From Ovoidimarina sp038744785 (GTDB lineage Bacteria; Pseudomonadota; Alphaproteobacteria; Rhodobacterales; Rhodobacteraceae), in NCBI GenBank assembly GCA_038744785.1, contig JBCDLX010000004.1, positions 1 through 64,000 of the forward strand: a stretch of 64,000 nt of DNA, read 5' to 3'. Positions within the stretch are counted from its first letter, which is position 1. Every line of letters begins with the position of its first letter. Shown piece by piece: positions 23,504-32,990 of the stretch. Both the position numbers and the translations under genes were made by a program. Under the pieces are notes generated by a model. That model ran no database searches. It was not told the DNA's origin and was given only the letters and a program-made list of their open reading frames with translations.

Positions 23504-24345
23504 CCGCCGCAACTACGGATGTCGCCGAACCGGGAACCGATACAAGGAAGGCCGGGCGGATCGTCTATATCACCGCTGTCGTGCTTCTGTGCGCCTGGGT
23601 GTTGGTCCCGCTCTACTTTCTTCTGATCAACACGCTGAGCTCGCCCGAGGCGGTGAACGCCTATCCAAAGCGGTTCATCCCGGAATTTGACATGGGCAGC
23701 CTGACCTTCTTCGCAAACTTCGCGGGGATCCTGACGGCTCTTAAGAACTCGATCCTCGTTGCCGGGCTGACGATGATCATGTCGATCGCAATCGGGGCGC
23801 CGGCGGGCTACGCTCTGTCGCGGTTCGAGTTTCGGGGGAAAGAGCTGTTTCGGCTTCTGATCCTGCTGACCCGTGCATTCCCGCTGCCGCTTCTGGCGTT
23901 GCCGCTGGCGGTGATGTTCATTCGAACGGGCATCGACGACACGGTGTTTGGGCTTGCGCTTGTGCACACTACGCTTGCGATCCCGTTTGCGGTTCTGATC
24001 ACCTTCTCGCTTTTTTCGGGTATCCCGATGGAACTCGAAGAGGCCGCCTGGACGTTGGGCTGCACCCGGCTCACAGCGTTCAACAAGGTGATCCTGCCGC
24101 TTGTTTTGCCGGGGATCACGGCATCGGCCATCTTCGCCTTCGTGATTTCGTGGAACGAGGTGTTCGCGGCCGCTGTGCTGACGATCGAGAACCGGACGCT
24201 TACGGCGTTTCTTCTTCAGAATCTCGATACCTCGCCTCTGCATCTGAAGTTTGCAGGCGGTTTCATCCTCGTCGTTCCGGCGCTGATCTTCATCTTCGCT
24301 GTTCGCAAATACCTCTTCGCGATGTGGGGCATCGCCAACCGCTAG
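23500..24345 (+). CDS. ABC sugar transporter permease, MalG type
   Basis: 281 residues, six predicted membrane helices, with a short hydrophilic N-terminus before the first helix. EAA loop: LEEAAWTLGCTRLTAFNKV then ILPLVLPG. Partner of the MalF-type permease. The ATPase gene follows after 28 bases. Confidence 0.92.
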   Translation: MTAATTDVAEPGTDTRKAGRIVYITAVVLLCAWVLVPLYFLLINTLSSPEAVNAYPKRFIPEFDMGSLTFFANFAGILTALKNSILVAGLTMIMSIAIGAPAGYALSRFEFRGKELFRLLILLTRAFPLPLLALPLAVMFIRTGIDDTVFGLALVHTTLAIPFAVLITFSLFSGIPMELEEAAWTLGCTRLTAFNKVILPLVLPGITASAIFAFVISWNEVFAAAVLTIENRTLTAFLLQNLDTSPLHLKFAGGFILVVPALIFIFAVRKYLFAMWGIANR

Positions 24346-24373
24346 GCGGTTGCCAGATAAGGGAGCCAAGACA

Positions 24374-25414
24374 ATGGCTGTTATTGAAATCAAGAATGTC
24401 GCGAAGTCCTTTGGTGACTACAAGGCGCTTCATGACATCAACCTGACCATCGCGGATCAGGAGTTCATGGTCCTTCTGGGCGCCACGGGCTGCGGCAAGT
24501 CCACGCTGCTTCGGATCATCTGAGGGCTAGAAACCGCGACCGAAGGCGAGGTTTGGATCGGCGGTCGCAGGGTCGATCACCTTCCGCCGAAGGACCGCGG
24601 CATTTCGATGGTGTTCCAAAACTACGCGGTGTTTCCGCACCTGACCGTGTTCGAAAACATCGGGTTCGGCCTTCGGATGAAGAAGCTTCCGAACGACGAA
24701 GTGACCCGGCGGGTCGAGCGCACTGCAGGCCTGATGCATATCGATCAGCTTCTAAAGCGCTACTCTGGCGAACTGTCGGGCGGCCAGCGCCAACGGGTTG
24801 CCGTTGCCCGCGCGCTGGCGATGGAACCTGACGTGATCTTGATGGACGAACCCCTGTCTAACCTCGATGCCCTTCTAAGGATGGAGATGCGGGCCGAGCT
24901 GAAGGGTGTCCTGGCCGAAAGCAACACGACCGCAATCTATGTGACCCACGATCAGGTTGAGGCGATGAGCATGGCTGATCGGATAAGCGTCATGCATCAG
25001 GGCCGGATCGTACAGGCAGCGTCGCCCATCGAAGTATACCGAAACCCGGCTGCTGAATTTGTCGCGGGCTTTATCGGCAACCCACCGATGAACTTTCTGG
25101 ACGCGACACCGGAAGGGGGCGGCAAGTACAAAGTTGCAGGACAGTCTTTTGAAGGTCCGGCGGCCAACGCGGACCTTCAGTTTGCGATCAGGCCCGAGGA
25201 TATGAAGCTTTCCGAAACCGGGCTGCCCGCGGTTGCCAAGGTGGTAGAGCCGTTGGGCGCGCATCTCCTGGTGACCTGCGATCTGGACGGGAAACTGTTC
25301 CGCGCGATCCTTGATAGTGAAATGACGGTCAAGCCGGGTGAGACCCTGAAACTGTCCCCAATGCCCGATCGCATTCGCTGGTTCGACCCGCGGACCACAT
25401 TGGCCGTCGCTTGA
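24374..25414 (+). pseudogene. Sugar ABC transporter ATP-binding protein (MalK/UgpC type) with in-frame stop
   Basis: The frame from the ATG at 24374 encodes a MalK-type ATPase of 346 codons but has a TGA at 24521-24523, codon 50, in LLRII*GLE, where the family has RxIAGLE or similar. Everything else is intact: Walker A GATGCGKST before the stop, and after it the Q-loop (VFQNYAVFPHL), signature LSGGQRQRVAVARAL, Walker B ILMDEPLSNLD, H-loop VTHDQ and a C-terminal TOBE-like domain. A restart at 24608 would lack Walker A. A single substitution (for instance from TCA or TGG) explains the lesion, so this is a recent nonsense mutation or a sequencing error. If real, this importer needs a borrowed ATPase. 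Confidence 0.85.
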
Positions 25415-25423
25415 CGAGATCTT

Positions 25424-26728
25424 ATGAGCGTATCCATGCAACAGACCCTTATCGACGACGCAGTTGATATCATCCGCACAAATGACCTTGGCGCTTACAC
25501 GGTGCCGACCCATGGGCTTTATCCCTTTCAATGGAACTGGGACAGTGCGCTGACGGCGCTTGGAATAGCGCATTACGATGAAGCGCGTGCCTGGACCGAA
25601 ATCGCCACTTTGCTGGACAACCAATGGGACGACGGAATGGTCCCGCATATCGTCTTTCATAAGAAGGACGACGGTTACTTTCCCGGACCTGAGGTGTGGG
25701 ATACGGGCCGCCCGGTTCCCACGTCGGGGATTACGCAGCCGCCGGTTGCCGGATTCGCCGTCCGACGTCTCTTCGAGCGCTCGAGCGATAAGGCGACGGC
25801 GCGGGATCGTGCGCGCCTGCTTTTGCCGAAGATCGACGCCTGGCACGATTGGTTTTACAGATCGCGGGACCCCGAGGGTACCGGCCTTGTTGCCCTGATT
25901 CACCCGTGGGAGGCTGGGCGTGACAACTCGGTCGATTGGGACGAGGCGTTTGAACGCGTACCAACCGATGGCGTGGCGCCCTTTGTAAGGCGTGACCTTC
26001 AACACGCCGACGCAAGCCACCGCCCCACACAGGCCCAGTACGAACGCTACATCTATCTGGTGCAGCTTTTTCGAGGTCTAGCCTGGGACAACAGCAGGCT
26101 TCACGATGCCTCGCCTTTCCGGATCGTCGATCCCGGCTTCAATGCGATTCTGATCCGTTCCTGCGCCGACCTTGCCGATCTGGCTGACGCACTTGATCTG
26201 CCCGAGATCGCGATGCGGAATCGCGCGTGGTCGGACCGGGGCGTCAAGGCCATGGAACGGCTGTGGAGTGATCGACACGGCCAGTATCTGTGTTTCGACC
26301 GTGTGGCGAATGCGCCCGTCGATAACCCGTCCGTCGCGGGTCTTTTGGCCGCATTCGCGCCGATCCCGCCTAGGCGGGCCAAACAGATTGGGGCCCGTCT
26401 TCTCGCGCTGGGTAAGGACACCCGCTATCTGGTGCCAAGCCAGCCTGTGGAGTCGTCCGGCTATGATGGGAAGCGGTATTGGCGCGGCCCGGTTTGGCTG
26501 ATCGTCAACTACATGATTGCAGATGGTTTGGCGCGCGCCGGACAAAGTGCCGTCGTGGATCGGATTGTCGAGGATAGCCTTGCGCTGATTGTGAACGGAG
26601 GGTTTGCCGAATACTACGATCCAGAGACTGGCGAACCCTGTGGTGGGCGCCAGTTCACGTGGACCGCAGCCATGGTGATCGAGTTTTTGACGGCATCCCG
26701 GTCGCCCGACCGAATGGCAGAGGCCTAG
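25424..26728 (+). CDS. MGH1/GH63-like glycoside hydrolase (glucosyl- or mannosylglycerate hydrolase type)
   Basis: 434 residues, an (alpha/alpha)6-barrel enzyme by motif. LYPFQWNWDSAL near residues 32-43, HPWEAGRDNSVDWD with candidate catalytic Asp167, and FAEYYDPETGEPCGG with candidate catalytic Glu396 match bacterial mannosylglycerate/glucosylglycerate hydrolases. No signal peptide, so it acts on imported substrate in the cytoplasm. It closes the LacI-controlled ABC operon, starting 10 bases after the ATPase gene. This supports uptake and hydrolysis of a compatible-solute-like glycoside. Trehalase-like activity is a less likely alternative. Its stop overlaps the stop of the convergent secreted-protein gene. 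Confidence 0.82.
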   Translation: MSVSMQQTLIDDAVDIIRTNDLGAYTVPTHGLYPFQWNWDSALTALGIAHYDEARAWTEIATLLDNQWDDGMVPHIVFHKKDDGYFPGPEVWDTGRPVPTSGITQPPVAGFAVRRLFERSSDKATARDRARLLLPKIDAWHDWFYRSRDPEGTGLVALIHPWEAGRDNSVDWDEAFERVPTDGVAPFVRRDLQHADASHRPTQAQYERYIYLVQLFRGLAWDNSRLHDASPFRIVDPGFNAILIRSCADLADLADALDLPEIAMRNRAWSDRGVKAMERLWSDRHGQYLCFDRVANAPVDNPSVAGLLAAFAPIPPRRAKQIGARLLALGKDTRYLVPSQPVESSGYDGKRYWRGPVWLIVNYMIADGLARAGQSAVVDRIVEDSLALIVNGGFAEYYDPETGEPCGGRQFTWTAAMVIEFLTASRSPDRMAEA

Positions 26729-27804
26729 TTGCCGGGTGCACTGATCAGGGTCAGGGCGCCGTCAACCATCGCGTTCAAAAGAAATCGCGTGGCCGGTTCC
26801 AGATCATCCTGCGCCAGAAGATTGCGGTAGTGTTCCATCAGGGTCCAGTCCCGCCACTCATAAAGCGTGGCGGCAATGGTGCCCGCTTCCCGGACGCCCC
26901 GCATCGATGCGCGATGAAGGATTGGGGCAATCTGTGGCCGGAGTTCTTGAACCGCCGTTCCGCTGACGGATAGGGCAAGGATCAGGTCATCGCGGCGGTC
27001 AGGGGCCAAGTCCGAACGCCTCAACGCCCGCGCAATCTGCGCAATGGCCTGCGCGCCGTCCAATTCGATCCCGGCAACGGCCCAGGCGTCAACGGCCAAG
27101 CCTCCGCGTTCAAGTGCGGTCCGGAACTGGTGACGGACATAATCCTGTGTCGCTGCGTCACGGCTTAGACCCAAAAGTAGGATCGAAACGGGGGCGTAGG
27201 GCAGATCTTCAATCCGCGTGAGGCGGGCGCGCAGACGGCCTGGTGGCACAGTATCCGCTACCGTGCGGATCAGGCGGTACGGGGCGCGGCTAACCTCGGC
27301 CAGTGCTGTGTTGACGAACGCCTGGTCGGGGTGGGTCAGCAGGCTTGCAAAGAACCGAAACCGATCCTCTTCATTGGTCGCGGCCCAAGGCCAGCCTGCA
27401 CCGTCTTCCAGGATGTGATCCAGCGTCTGGCGACGGTCCGGCGTGACAAGAATAGTCTGGTGCCAGGCATCCCCGTCGTAGATCCCGGCCTCGTCAAGCT
27501 GGGGGCCATACGTCAAAAGCATCGCGCTTGCGGGATCGCGCAAAAGTTTCCGGCGAAAGATGGTACTGACCAGAAAGGGAATTTCGGGCAGCGCATCAAG
27601 ATCTTCGGAGGTTCCGCGCAAGAACTCCACCGCTTCGAAACGAAACGGATCGTCCATCCCGGGCCGGGCCAGAACCACAACCTGTCCGCCAAGAACCCTG
27701 TCGGCAAGCGTCAACTCGGGCAGGTCTATACACACCGGACAGGCCGCCGCCGGGCCTGACAGGGCCCAGCACAGGATCGAAGCGAGCGCAAAGCGGCTGG
27801 TCAT
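26725..27804 (-). CDS. Secreted hypothetical protein
   Basis: 359 residues from the ATG at 27804, chosen because a clear signal peptide begins there (MTSRFALASILCWALSGPAA, then ACPVC). The open frame continues upstream over the divergent foldase gene but is arginine-rich and unlikely to be used. The mature part starts with a CxxC pair, then a beta-rich region (about 25-120) and a long helical repeat-like region (about 150-355) reminiscent of HEAT-like repeats. I do not recognise a family. Divergent from the PpiC gene; the 188 bases between them should hold both promoters. Confidence 0.7.
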   Translation of the reverse strand: MTSRFALASILCWALSGPAAACPVCIDLPELTLADRVLGGQVVVLARPGMDDPFRFEAVEFLRGTSEDLDALPEIPFLVSTIFRRKLLRDPASAMLLTYGPQLDEAGIYDGDAWHQTILVTPDRRQTLDHILEDGAGWPWAATNEEDRFRFFASLLTHPDQAFVNTALAEVSRAPYRLIRTVADTVPPGRLRARLTRIEDLPYAPVSILLLGLSRDAATQDYVRHQFRTALERGGLAVDAWAVAGIELDGAQAIAQIARALRRSDLAPDRRDDLILALSVSGTAVQELRPQIAPILHRASMRGVREAGTIAATLYEWRDWTLMEHYRNLLAQDDLEPATRFLLNAMVDGALTLISAPGN

Positions 27805-27992
27805 AGAGTCCCTAACCCAAAATCCGAAAACGGCCTTTACTGTAACCGTTGGATCGCATGCATCAAGATGTCGAATGCCCTTGTTGCGCAGACCTGTCGT
27901 TGTAAGAATGAGATGTGATAAGGGCTTGCCGGGCGGAGTTAAACGTTTCGGCTTGAACGAAGCAACTGGCGTAAAGGGGAATTGCCCGCCGC

Positions 27993-28826
27993 ATGGTTCA
28001 GACGTTTCTTCGCCATCCGCTGCTTCATTTCTTCGCGCTTGGCGCGTTTCTGTTCGCGCTTTTTGCGGTAGTGGGTCCTCCGGAAAGACCGGTTGAAAAA
28101 CCGCGTATTGTCGTGTCCGAACAGGATGCCCGGTGGCTTGTCGGACAGTTCGAGGCGGCCTGGCGCCGCCAGCCAAATGCCGAAGAGTTGGACCTTCTGG
28201 TGGATGAATTTGTGCGTGAAGAGATCTACGTTCGCGAAGCATTGGCGCTTGGTCTGGATCAGGGCGATACCATCGTGCGCCGCCGCTTGCGCCAGAAGAT
28301 GGAGTTCTTGTCCGAGGCGGGTGCAGAAGCGGCAACACCCGATGAAGCGACACTTCAGGCCTATTACCATGAAAATTACGAAAAATTCTCGACCGGCGCG
28401 CGGCTCGCGTTCTCGCAGGTTCTTCTGCCAACGGGTCGATCCGTTGATGTCGAAGCGGCCCTGGCGGCCTTGTCTGAAGGATCGCTGCCTGATGCGCTGG
28501 CACAACCGACGCTTCTGCCGCCCGAAATTCCGCTCAGTCCGCGCCAAGCGATTGACGGGACATTTGGCACCGGGTTCTTCGAACGCGTCTCTGCGCTGCC
28601 AGAAGGCGCATGGGGCGGCCCTGTGGCATCCGGCTACGGCGATCATCTTGTGCGGGTGGACCAGTTCGAACAGGGTGCGCTGCCACCGTTTGAGCAAGTG
28701 CGAGATAGGGTTGAACTAGACTGGCGTGCTACCATGGCGGCCGAGCTTCGGTCGGCCCGGTATGACCAACTTCGCGATCAGTACGACATCACGCGCCCCC
28801 GCGCGATAGAGATCGTGGGTCAATGA
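27993..28826 (+). CDS. Membrane-anchored PpiC-type peptidylprolyl isomerase
   Basis: 277 residues. One N-terminal membrane anchor (LLHFFALGAFLFALFAVV), a helical SurA_N-like segment with DLLVDEFVREEIYVREALALG, and a parvulin-like domain (about 130-235) with the FSTGARLAFSQVLL and GPVASGYGDHLVRVD strands. Expected to help fold exported proteins at the periplasmic face. Its stop overlaps the HupE/UreJ gene by ATGA; this pair recurs in other proteobacteria. Confidence 0.8.
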   Translation: MVQTFLRHPLLHFFALGAFLFALFAVVGPPERPVEKPRIVVSEQDARWLVGQFEAAWRRQPNAEELDLLVDEFVREEIYVREALALGLDQGDTIVRRRLRQKMEFLSEAGAEAATPDEATLQAYYHENYEKFSTGARLAFSQVLLPTGRSVDVEAALAALSEGSLPDALAQPTLLPPEIPLSPRQAIDGTFGTGFFERVSALPEGAWGGPVASGYGDHLVRVDQFEQGALPPFEQVRDRVELDWRATMAAELRSARYDQLRDQYDITRPRAIEIVGQ

Positions 28827-29830
28827 GGACGTTACCCCTCTGTTTGATGATCCTTGCGACGGTTTTGTTGGGCTGGCGTGCCGACGCCCACGCGCTTGAG
28901 CCGGGATATCTTGAAATCACCCCGGTTCCGGCAGGCGAATGGCAGGTTGTCTGGCGCAAGCCTCAAGTCGCTGGCGCTCCGATGCAGATCGAAGCGGTCC
29001 TTCCCGAAAGCTGTGCGCCTCGCCGTCCACCCGCGCCGCGTTTTGATGGCCGCGCGTACGTATCATCCTGGCAGGCGGCCTGCGACCGACCCATCTGGGA
29101 CGGGCTTCTTTTCATCGAGGGGCTGTCCGACACGGCGACCGACGTCCTGGTCCGCTTCCAGCCGAGCCTTGAACAGACACCGGTGGCGCTTCGCCTGACA
29201 CCAGACCACGCCGAAGTTCGTTTGCCAGAGGCCGCGACGCCGTGGTCGGTTGTTACAAGCTACTTTAGCCTTGGAGTTGCCCATATTCTTGGGGGCCTCG
29301 ACCATCTGCTTTTTGTCTTTGCCCTTATGCTTTTAATCCGTAATACGCGACGGCTGTTCTGGGCTATAACTGCGTTTACTGTTGCGCACAGTGTGACGCT
29401 GGCCGTTTCGGCCTTGGGTTGGGTCACAATGCCGATGCCGCCCGTCGAAGCGGTGATCGCGTTGTCGATCGCCTTTCTTGCCAACGAAATCCTGCTCGCG
29501 GAACGGGGTGAGGAACCCTTGACCGCCCGCGCACCCTGGACTGTCACATTTTCGTTCGGCCTGTTGCACGGGCTTGGGTTTGCCAGCGCATTGCGTGAGA
29601 TCGGATTGCCCGAAACCGACATCCCGTTGGCACTTCTGAGCTTCAACATCGGCGTCGAGGCTGGGCAGCTTCTGTTCGTTGCGGTGGTCGCGTTGTTTGG
29701 GATGGCAGCCCGTTTCACCGGCCTGACTGACGTGGTTGCACATCTTCCGGCCCGCGCGGTTGCCGCCTATGGGATCGGGACCGTCGCGGCATTCTGGACC
29801 ATTGAGCGCGTGAGCGCGTTTTTCGCGTAA
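28823..29830 (+). CDS. HupE/UreJ family membrane protein
   Basis: 335 residues. A signal peptide or first helix (MRTLPLCLMILATVLLGW) is followed by a periplasmic domain of about 120 residues and then six or so helices bearing the HupE/UreJ_2 signature GVAHILGGLDHLLFVFALML and HSVTLA, FGLLHGLGFAS. The histidine-rich helices suggest a metal (nickel or similar) role, known for HupE/UreJ, but this long variant with an N-terminal periplasmic domain is of unknown function. Co-translated with the upstream PpiC-like foldase. Confidence 0.8.
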   Translation: MRTLPLCLMILATVLLGWRADAHALEPGYLEITPVPAGEWQVVWRKPQVAGAPMQIEAVLPESCAPRRPPAPRFDGRAYVSSWQAACDRPIWDGLLFIEGLSDTATDVLVRFQPSLEQTPVALRLTPDHAEVRLPEAATPWSVVTSYFSLGVAHILGGLDHLLFVFALMLLIRNTRRLFWAITAFTVAHSVTLAVSALGWVTMPMPPVEAVIALSIAFLANEILLAERGEEPLTARAPWTVTFSFGLLHGLGFASALREIGLPETDIPLALLSFNIGVEAGQLLFVAVVALFGMAARFTGLTDVVAHLPARAVAAYGIGTVAAFWTIERVSAFFA

Positions 29831-29833
29831 GCC

Positions 29834-30418
29834 TTAGGACGGGGGCGAAACCCCGTTCTGTGAGGCGTCGCGCAACTCTTCGGGCGTGTCGATGTCCCTC
29901 AAGAGCAGGGGGTCTGCTGGGACCAGGGCTGACTGGGGAAGCGCCTTCAATATGGCTGCCGCGCCCCTGTCTCCGCGAAGTGAAAGCAAATGAGGCAGTG
30001 TCTGAACTGGGAAACAAGCAGGCGGCATGATCCGGCCGTTGCAGGTTGCGGCACTTGGGCTCGTCGCCGTGCATCGCTCTGCCACGTGATCAAGCAGACC
30101 CACATCGACAAATGGCATATCGCCAAGGACAATCAGGAAACGTTCGGCCCCAAGGCTGTGTGCGCGTGCAAGTCCGGCACGCAGGCTGTCGGCCTGGCCA
30201 GGGTCCGGTGTCTCTGGCGCGACTATATCGTACCCGTCAAGCAAGCGGGCGATTTCCGGTTCGGATGTCATGGCAACAAGCACGTCCGGCCGATGCTTGC
30301 GCAGCGTCTCGGCCGCATGGCGAACCAGAGGCTTGCCGCCCAGATCCGCAAGAAGCTTGTTTTTGGAACCGAAACGGCGCGACGCCCCCGCCGCGAGCAG
30401 GATACCGGCCGTTTTCAT
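29834..30418 (-). CDS. MobA/MocA-like molybdenum cofactor nucleotidyltransferase
   Basis: 194 residues, Rossmann-type NTP transferase: LLAAGASRRFGSKNKLL holds the nucleotide-binding loop with Arg and Lys, and VLGDMPFVD carries the metal-binding Asp. Members (MocA, MobA) attach CMP or GMP to molybdopterin. It overlaps the XdhC-family gene by ATGA, so it most likely matures cofactor for a xanthine-dehydrogenase-type enzyme encoded elsewhere. CTP versus GTP preference is not determinable here. Confidence 0.85.
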   Translation of the reverse strand: MKTAGILLAAGASRRFGSKNKLLADLGGKPLVRHAAETLRKHRPDVLVAMTSEPEIARLLDGYDIVAPETPDPGQADSLRAGLARAHSLGAERFLIVLGDMPFVDVGLLDHVAERCTATSPSAATCNGRIMPPACFPVQTLPHLLSLRGDRGAAAILKALPQSALVPADPLLLRDIDTPEELRDASQNGVSPPS

Positions 30419-31347
30419 TTCGCGCGCGTCATGGCCTTGTCGAGGATTTCGGCCAGCACCGAAACCGCAAGCGTTCCGGCATCGCGCGCCGAGGGAATAA
30501 GTCCTACCGGACCATGCAACCGTTCGCGTTCTTTCTGTGCGACGCCCATTGCTTCAAGGGACAGCAGCCGGGCATCGCGCGCCCGCTGACTGCCTTGAGC
30601 CCCGATGTAGAAGGCCGGCGTCCGAAGCGCGCCCTCTAGAATCGGCGGTTCCCAGTCATGGTCGTGGAAAAACAGGATGATGGCGGTGCGGTCGTCGACG
30701 TCCAAGTCAGTGGGCATTGCCTGGGACAGAAGGTGTTGCGTTTGGCACCCGGAGGCCCTGGCAATCTCCAGCGTTTCGGTGTCTGGCGTTAGCAAGAGGT
30801 TGGGATAGCCACCCGATTGCACCAGTGCGGCGAACGTGCTGGCCTCGGGCCCCTTGCCGAACACCAAAAACCGGATGTCCGGTTCAAAGAGTAGGGTCAA
30901 ATGGTCGGCATCGCGGGCCGTCGCTCCGGGAGCAATGATTTCCATTGACCCGTCGGAAAGGGTGATCTTAAGGCCGCACGGCGTGCGCGCCGTCCGGCGC
31001 GCCGCAACATCGGCCAGAACGTCCCGGTCGGGGGAAGGCAGTAGCAGAATGTCAAGCCCGCCGCCGCAGGGAAGCTGAATATCGACAAAGGGCGATCCCC
31101 GCCCATATCGCAGCATACGAGGCACGCCGGACTTCGACGTCTCCATGGCGTGAAGCGCAATGTCGGCCTCGATACACCCAGAGGAGAGCGTGCCCGCGCG
31201 TTCGGTCTTGGATACGATGGTCATCATCGCGCCAACCGGACGGTAGGACGGGCCTTCGACGCCAGCTATGACGGCCAGCACAGCGCCAGAGGGCGCATCA
31301 AGCAGCGCTTCAATTGGATCCGTCGGCGCGAGTGTTCTGGTGAGCAT
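30415..31347 (-). CDS. XdhC family molybdoenzyme maturation protein
   Basis: 310 residues from the ATG at 31347 (AGGA upstream); a TTG at 31380 would add 11 residues. The N-terminal XdhC_CoxI domain has VEGPSYRPVGAMM and SSGCIEADI with the conserved Cys, and a Rossmann-like XdhC_C domain contains FVFGKGPEAS, FFHDHDWEPPIL and YIGAQGSQRARDAR. XdhC binds molybdenum cofactor and hands it, after sulfuration, to xanthine dehydrogenase. First gene of a two-gene unit with the MocA-like enzyme and divergent from the hydantoinase operon, consistent with purine or hydantoin breakdown. Confidence 0.88.
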   Translation of the reverse strand: MLTRTLAPTDPIEALLDAPSGAVLAVIAGVEGPSYRPVGAMMTIVSKTERAGTLSSGCIEADIALHAMETSKSGVPRMLRYGRGSPFVDIQLPCGGGLDILLLPSPDRDVLADVAARRTARTPCGLKITLSDGSMEIIAPGATARDADHLTLLFEPDIRFLVFGKGPEASTFAALVQSGGYPNLLLTPDTETLEIARASGCQTQHLLSQAMPTDLDVDDRTAIILFFHDHDWEPPILEGALRTPAFYIGAQGSQRARDARLLSLEAMGVAQKERERLHGPVGLIPSARDAGTLAVSVLAEILDKAMTRAK

Positions 31348-31559
31348 AGTGTGCCAATCCTGGGGTGCGCGCACGGTCAAAACGACGGGCGCGGCGCTGT
31401 TTCAAGCAAGCTATCCCGCAGCCCGATATGTCAAGGGACCAGGGTCGCCGAACCAGCCAAGGCGGTCTGCGCTGGACGGTGTGCGCATGGTGGGTTTGCA
31501 GCGCCTTCGTTCCGCGCCATGCTGGCCACCGCTGAACTCGTTATTGGAAAGTGCGCGCC

Positions 31560-32990
31560 ATGTCACCTGATATTAACCTGGTTATCGAAGACGGGCGTCT
31601 GGTGACACCTGCCGGGATTGTTGATGGGGATCTTGCGATCGCAGACGGCAAGATTGTTTCGGTTGGACGGACCCAGATTGATGCTGCAAAGCGTATTTCT
31701 GCTGGCGGCAAGCTGGTCTTGCCTGGCGGTGTCGACGTGCATGCGCACATCGAACAAATCTCCGGGATGGGGCAATGGAACGCCGACACCTTTGCCTCGG
31801 CCACCAAATCGGCAGCTATGGGCGGCACCACAAGCGTCATCTCATTCGCCTCGCAAGCAAAAGGGCAAGGCTTGTCGGCAACTGTCGAAGCCTACGCGGC
31901 GCGGGCGGGACGTGGTGCGTTTATCGATTATGCGTTTCACATTTTATTGACCGATATCGGTGTGCCTGGCTTCGCAAGTGAACTCGGCGCATTGATCGGC
32001 GCGGGTCACCGATCGCTCAAGGTGTTCACGACATACAACATTCAGCTTAACGATGCAGAGTTGCTGCACGTCTTGGACCTTGCAGGGCAGGGAGAGGCAC
32101 TTGTTTGTGTACATGCCGAAAATGATGCCATCATCGCAAGGTCGCGAGATGCGCTGATCAAGGCCGGTCAGACAGCTCCGCGAGACCACGCAACGTCCCG
32201 TCCCCGCATGGCAGAGATCGAGGCAATCGAACGGATATGCCGGTTCGCCGAATATCTTGGGCAGCCGGTCATGGTGTTTCATGTCTCAACACTTGAAGGT
32301 GCAGAGGCGATCCGGGTCGCAAAAGCCCGGGGCGCACCGGTCTGGGCAGAGACCTGTCCACACTACCTTTTCATGACTGATGACGTTCTGGATAGGCCGG
32401 GTCCGGAGGGTGCGAAATGGATGTGCTCGCCCCCGCAGCGCAAGAAACAGGACCAGAATGCACTTTGGTCGGCGCTAGAGGACGGTACGATTTCATTGGT
32501 GTCTTCAGATCACGCACCCTACCGTTTTGATGCCACGGGGAAGCTTGCCGCAGGACCCGCGGCCGGATTCCACCAGATCGCGAACGGGTTGCCCGGCCTT
32601 GAAACGCGACTGCCGCTGATGTTCGATGCCATGGTTTCCAAGGGACGAGGCGGGGTCGAAGCGTTTGCGCAACTTACCTCGACCCGTCCCGCGCAGCTTT
32701 ACGGATTACAAGGCAAGGGCGCGATCGCCGTCGGCATGGATGCGGATCTTGTGATATGGGACCTTGAAAAAACAGTGACATATGGCGCGAACGATCTGCA
32801 CGACAACGTCGGCTACAACCCATGGGAGGGGCATGCCGTAAAGGGCTGGCCTGACTCAGTCATGCTTCGTGGCGAGATCCTGGTTCATCAAGGCGAGTTC
32901 CTGGCTGGGTCCGCGGGCGGCGCATGGATCGACCGGCCTGAGCCTGGCGCGTACCGGGGCACCGAAATCGTGCCATACGGTGCGCCGTGA
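31560..32990 (+). CDS. Dihydropyrimidinase/D-hydantoinase/allantoinase family amidohydrolase
   Basis: 476 residues from the ATG at 31560 (GTG at 31551 is possible). All metal-centre residues of a binuclear cyclic amidase are visible: His61 and His63 (VHAHIEQ with VDVHAH before), carboxylated-Lys candidate Lys154 (SLKVF), His185 (VCVHAEN), His241 (FHVSTLEG) and Asp317 (SSDHAPY). It opens a cyclic amide such as hydantoin, dihydropyrimidine or allantoin. The racemase two genes downstream favours a hydantoin-type substrate. First gene of a four-gene overlapping unit. Confidence 0.9.
   Translation: MSPDINLVIEDGRLVTPAGIVDGDLAIADGKIVSVGRTQIDAAKRISAGGKLVLPGGVDVHAHIEQISGMGQWNADTFASATKSAAMGGTTSVISFASQAKGQGLSATVEAYAARAGRGAFIDYAFHILLTDIGVPGFASELGALIGAGHRSLKVFTTYNIQLNDAELLHVLDLAGQGEALVCVHAENDAIIARSRDALIKAGQTAPRDHATSRPRMAEIEAIERICRFAEYLGQPVMVFHVSTLEGAEAIRVAKARGAPVWAETCPHYLFMTDDVLDRPGPEGAKWMCSPPQRKKQDQNALWSALEDGTISLVSSDHAPYRFDATGKLAAGPAAGFHQIANGLPGLETRLPLMFDAMVSKGRGGVEAFAQLTSTRPAQLYGLQGKGAIAVGMDADLVIWDLEKTVTYGANDLHDNVGYNPWEGHAVKGWPDSVMLRGEILVHQGEFLAGSAGGAWIDRPEPGAYRGTEIVPYGAP

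Noticed and set aside
24521..24523. TGA read as selenocysteine
   Set aside because: The position is Ala/Ser-like in the family, not a redox site, and no downstream selenocysteine-insertion element was recognisable.
24608..25414. Separate ABC ATPase gene starting at the internal ATG
   Set aside because: It would lack Walker A; the full frame from 24374 with one TGA explains the locus better.
27805..28503. Upstream extension of the secreted hypothetical protein
   Set aside because: Arg-rich, antisense to the PpiC gene; the signal peptide begins at 27804.
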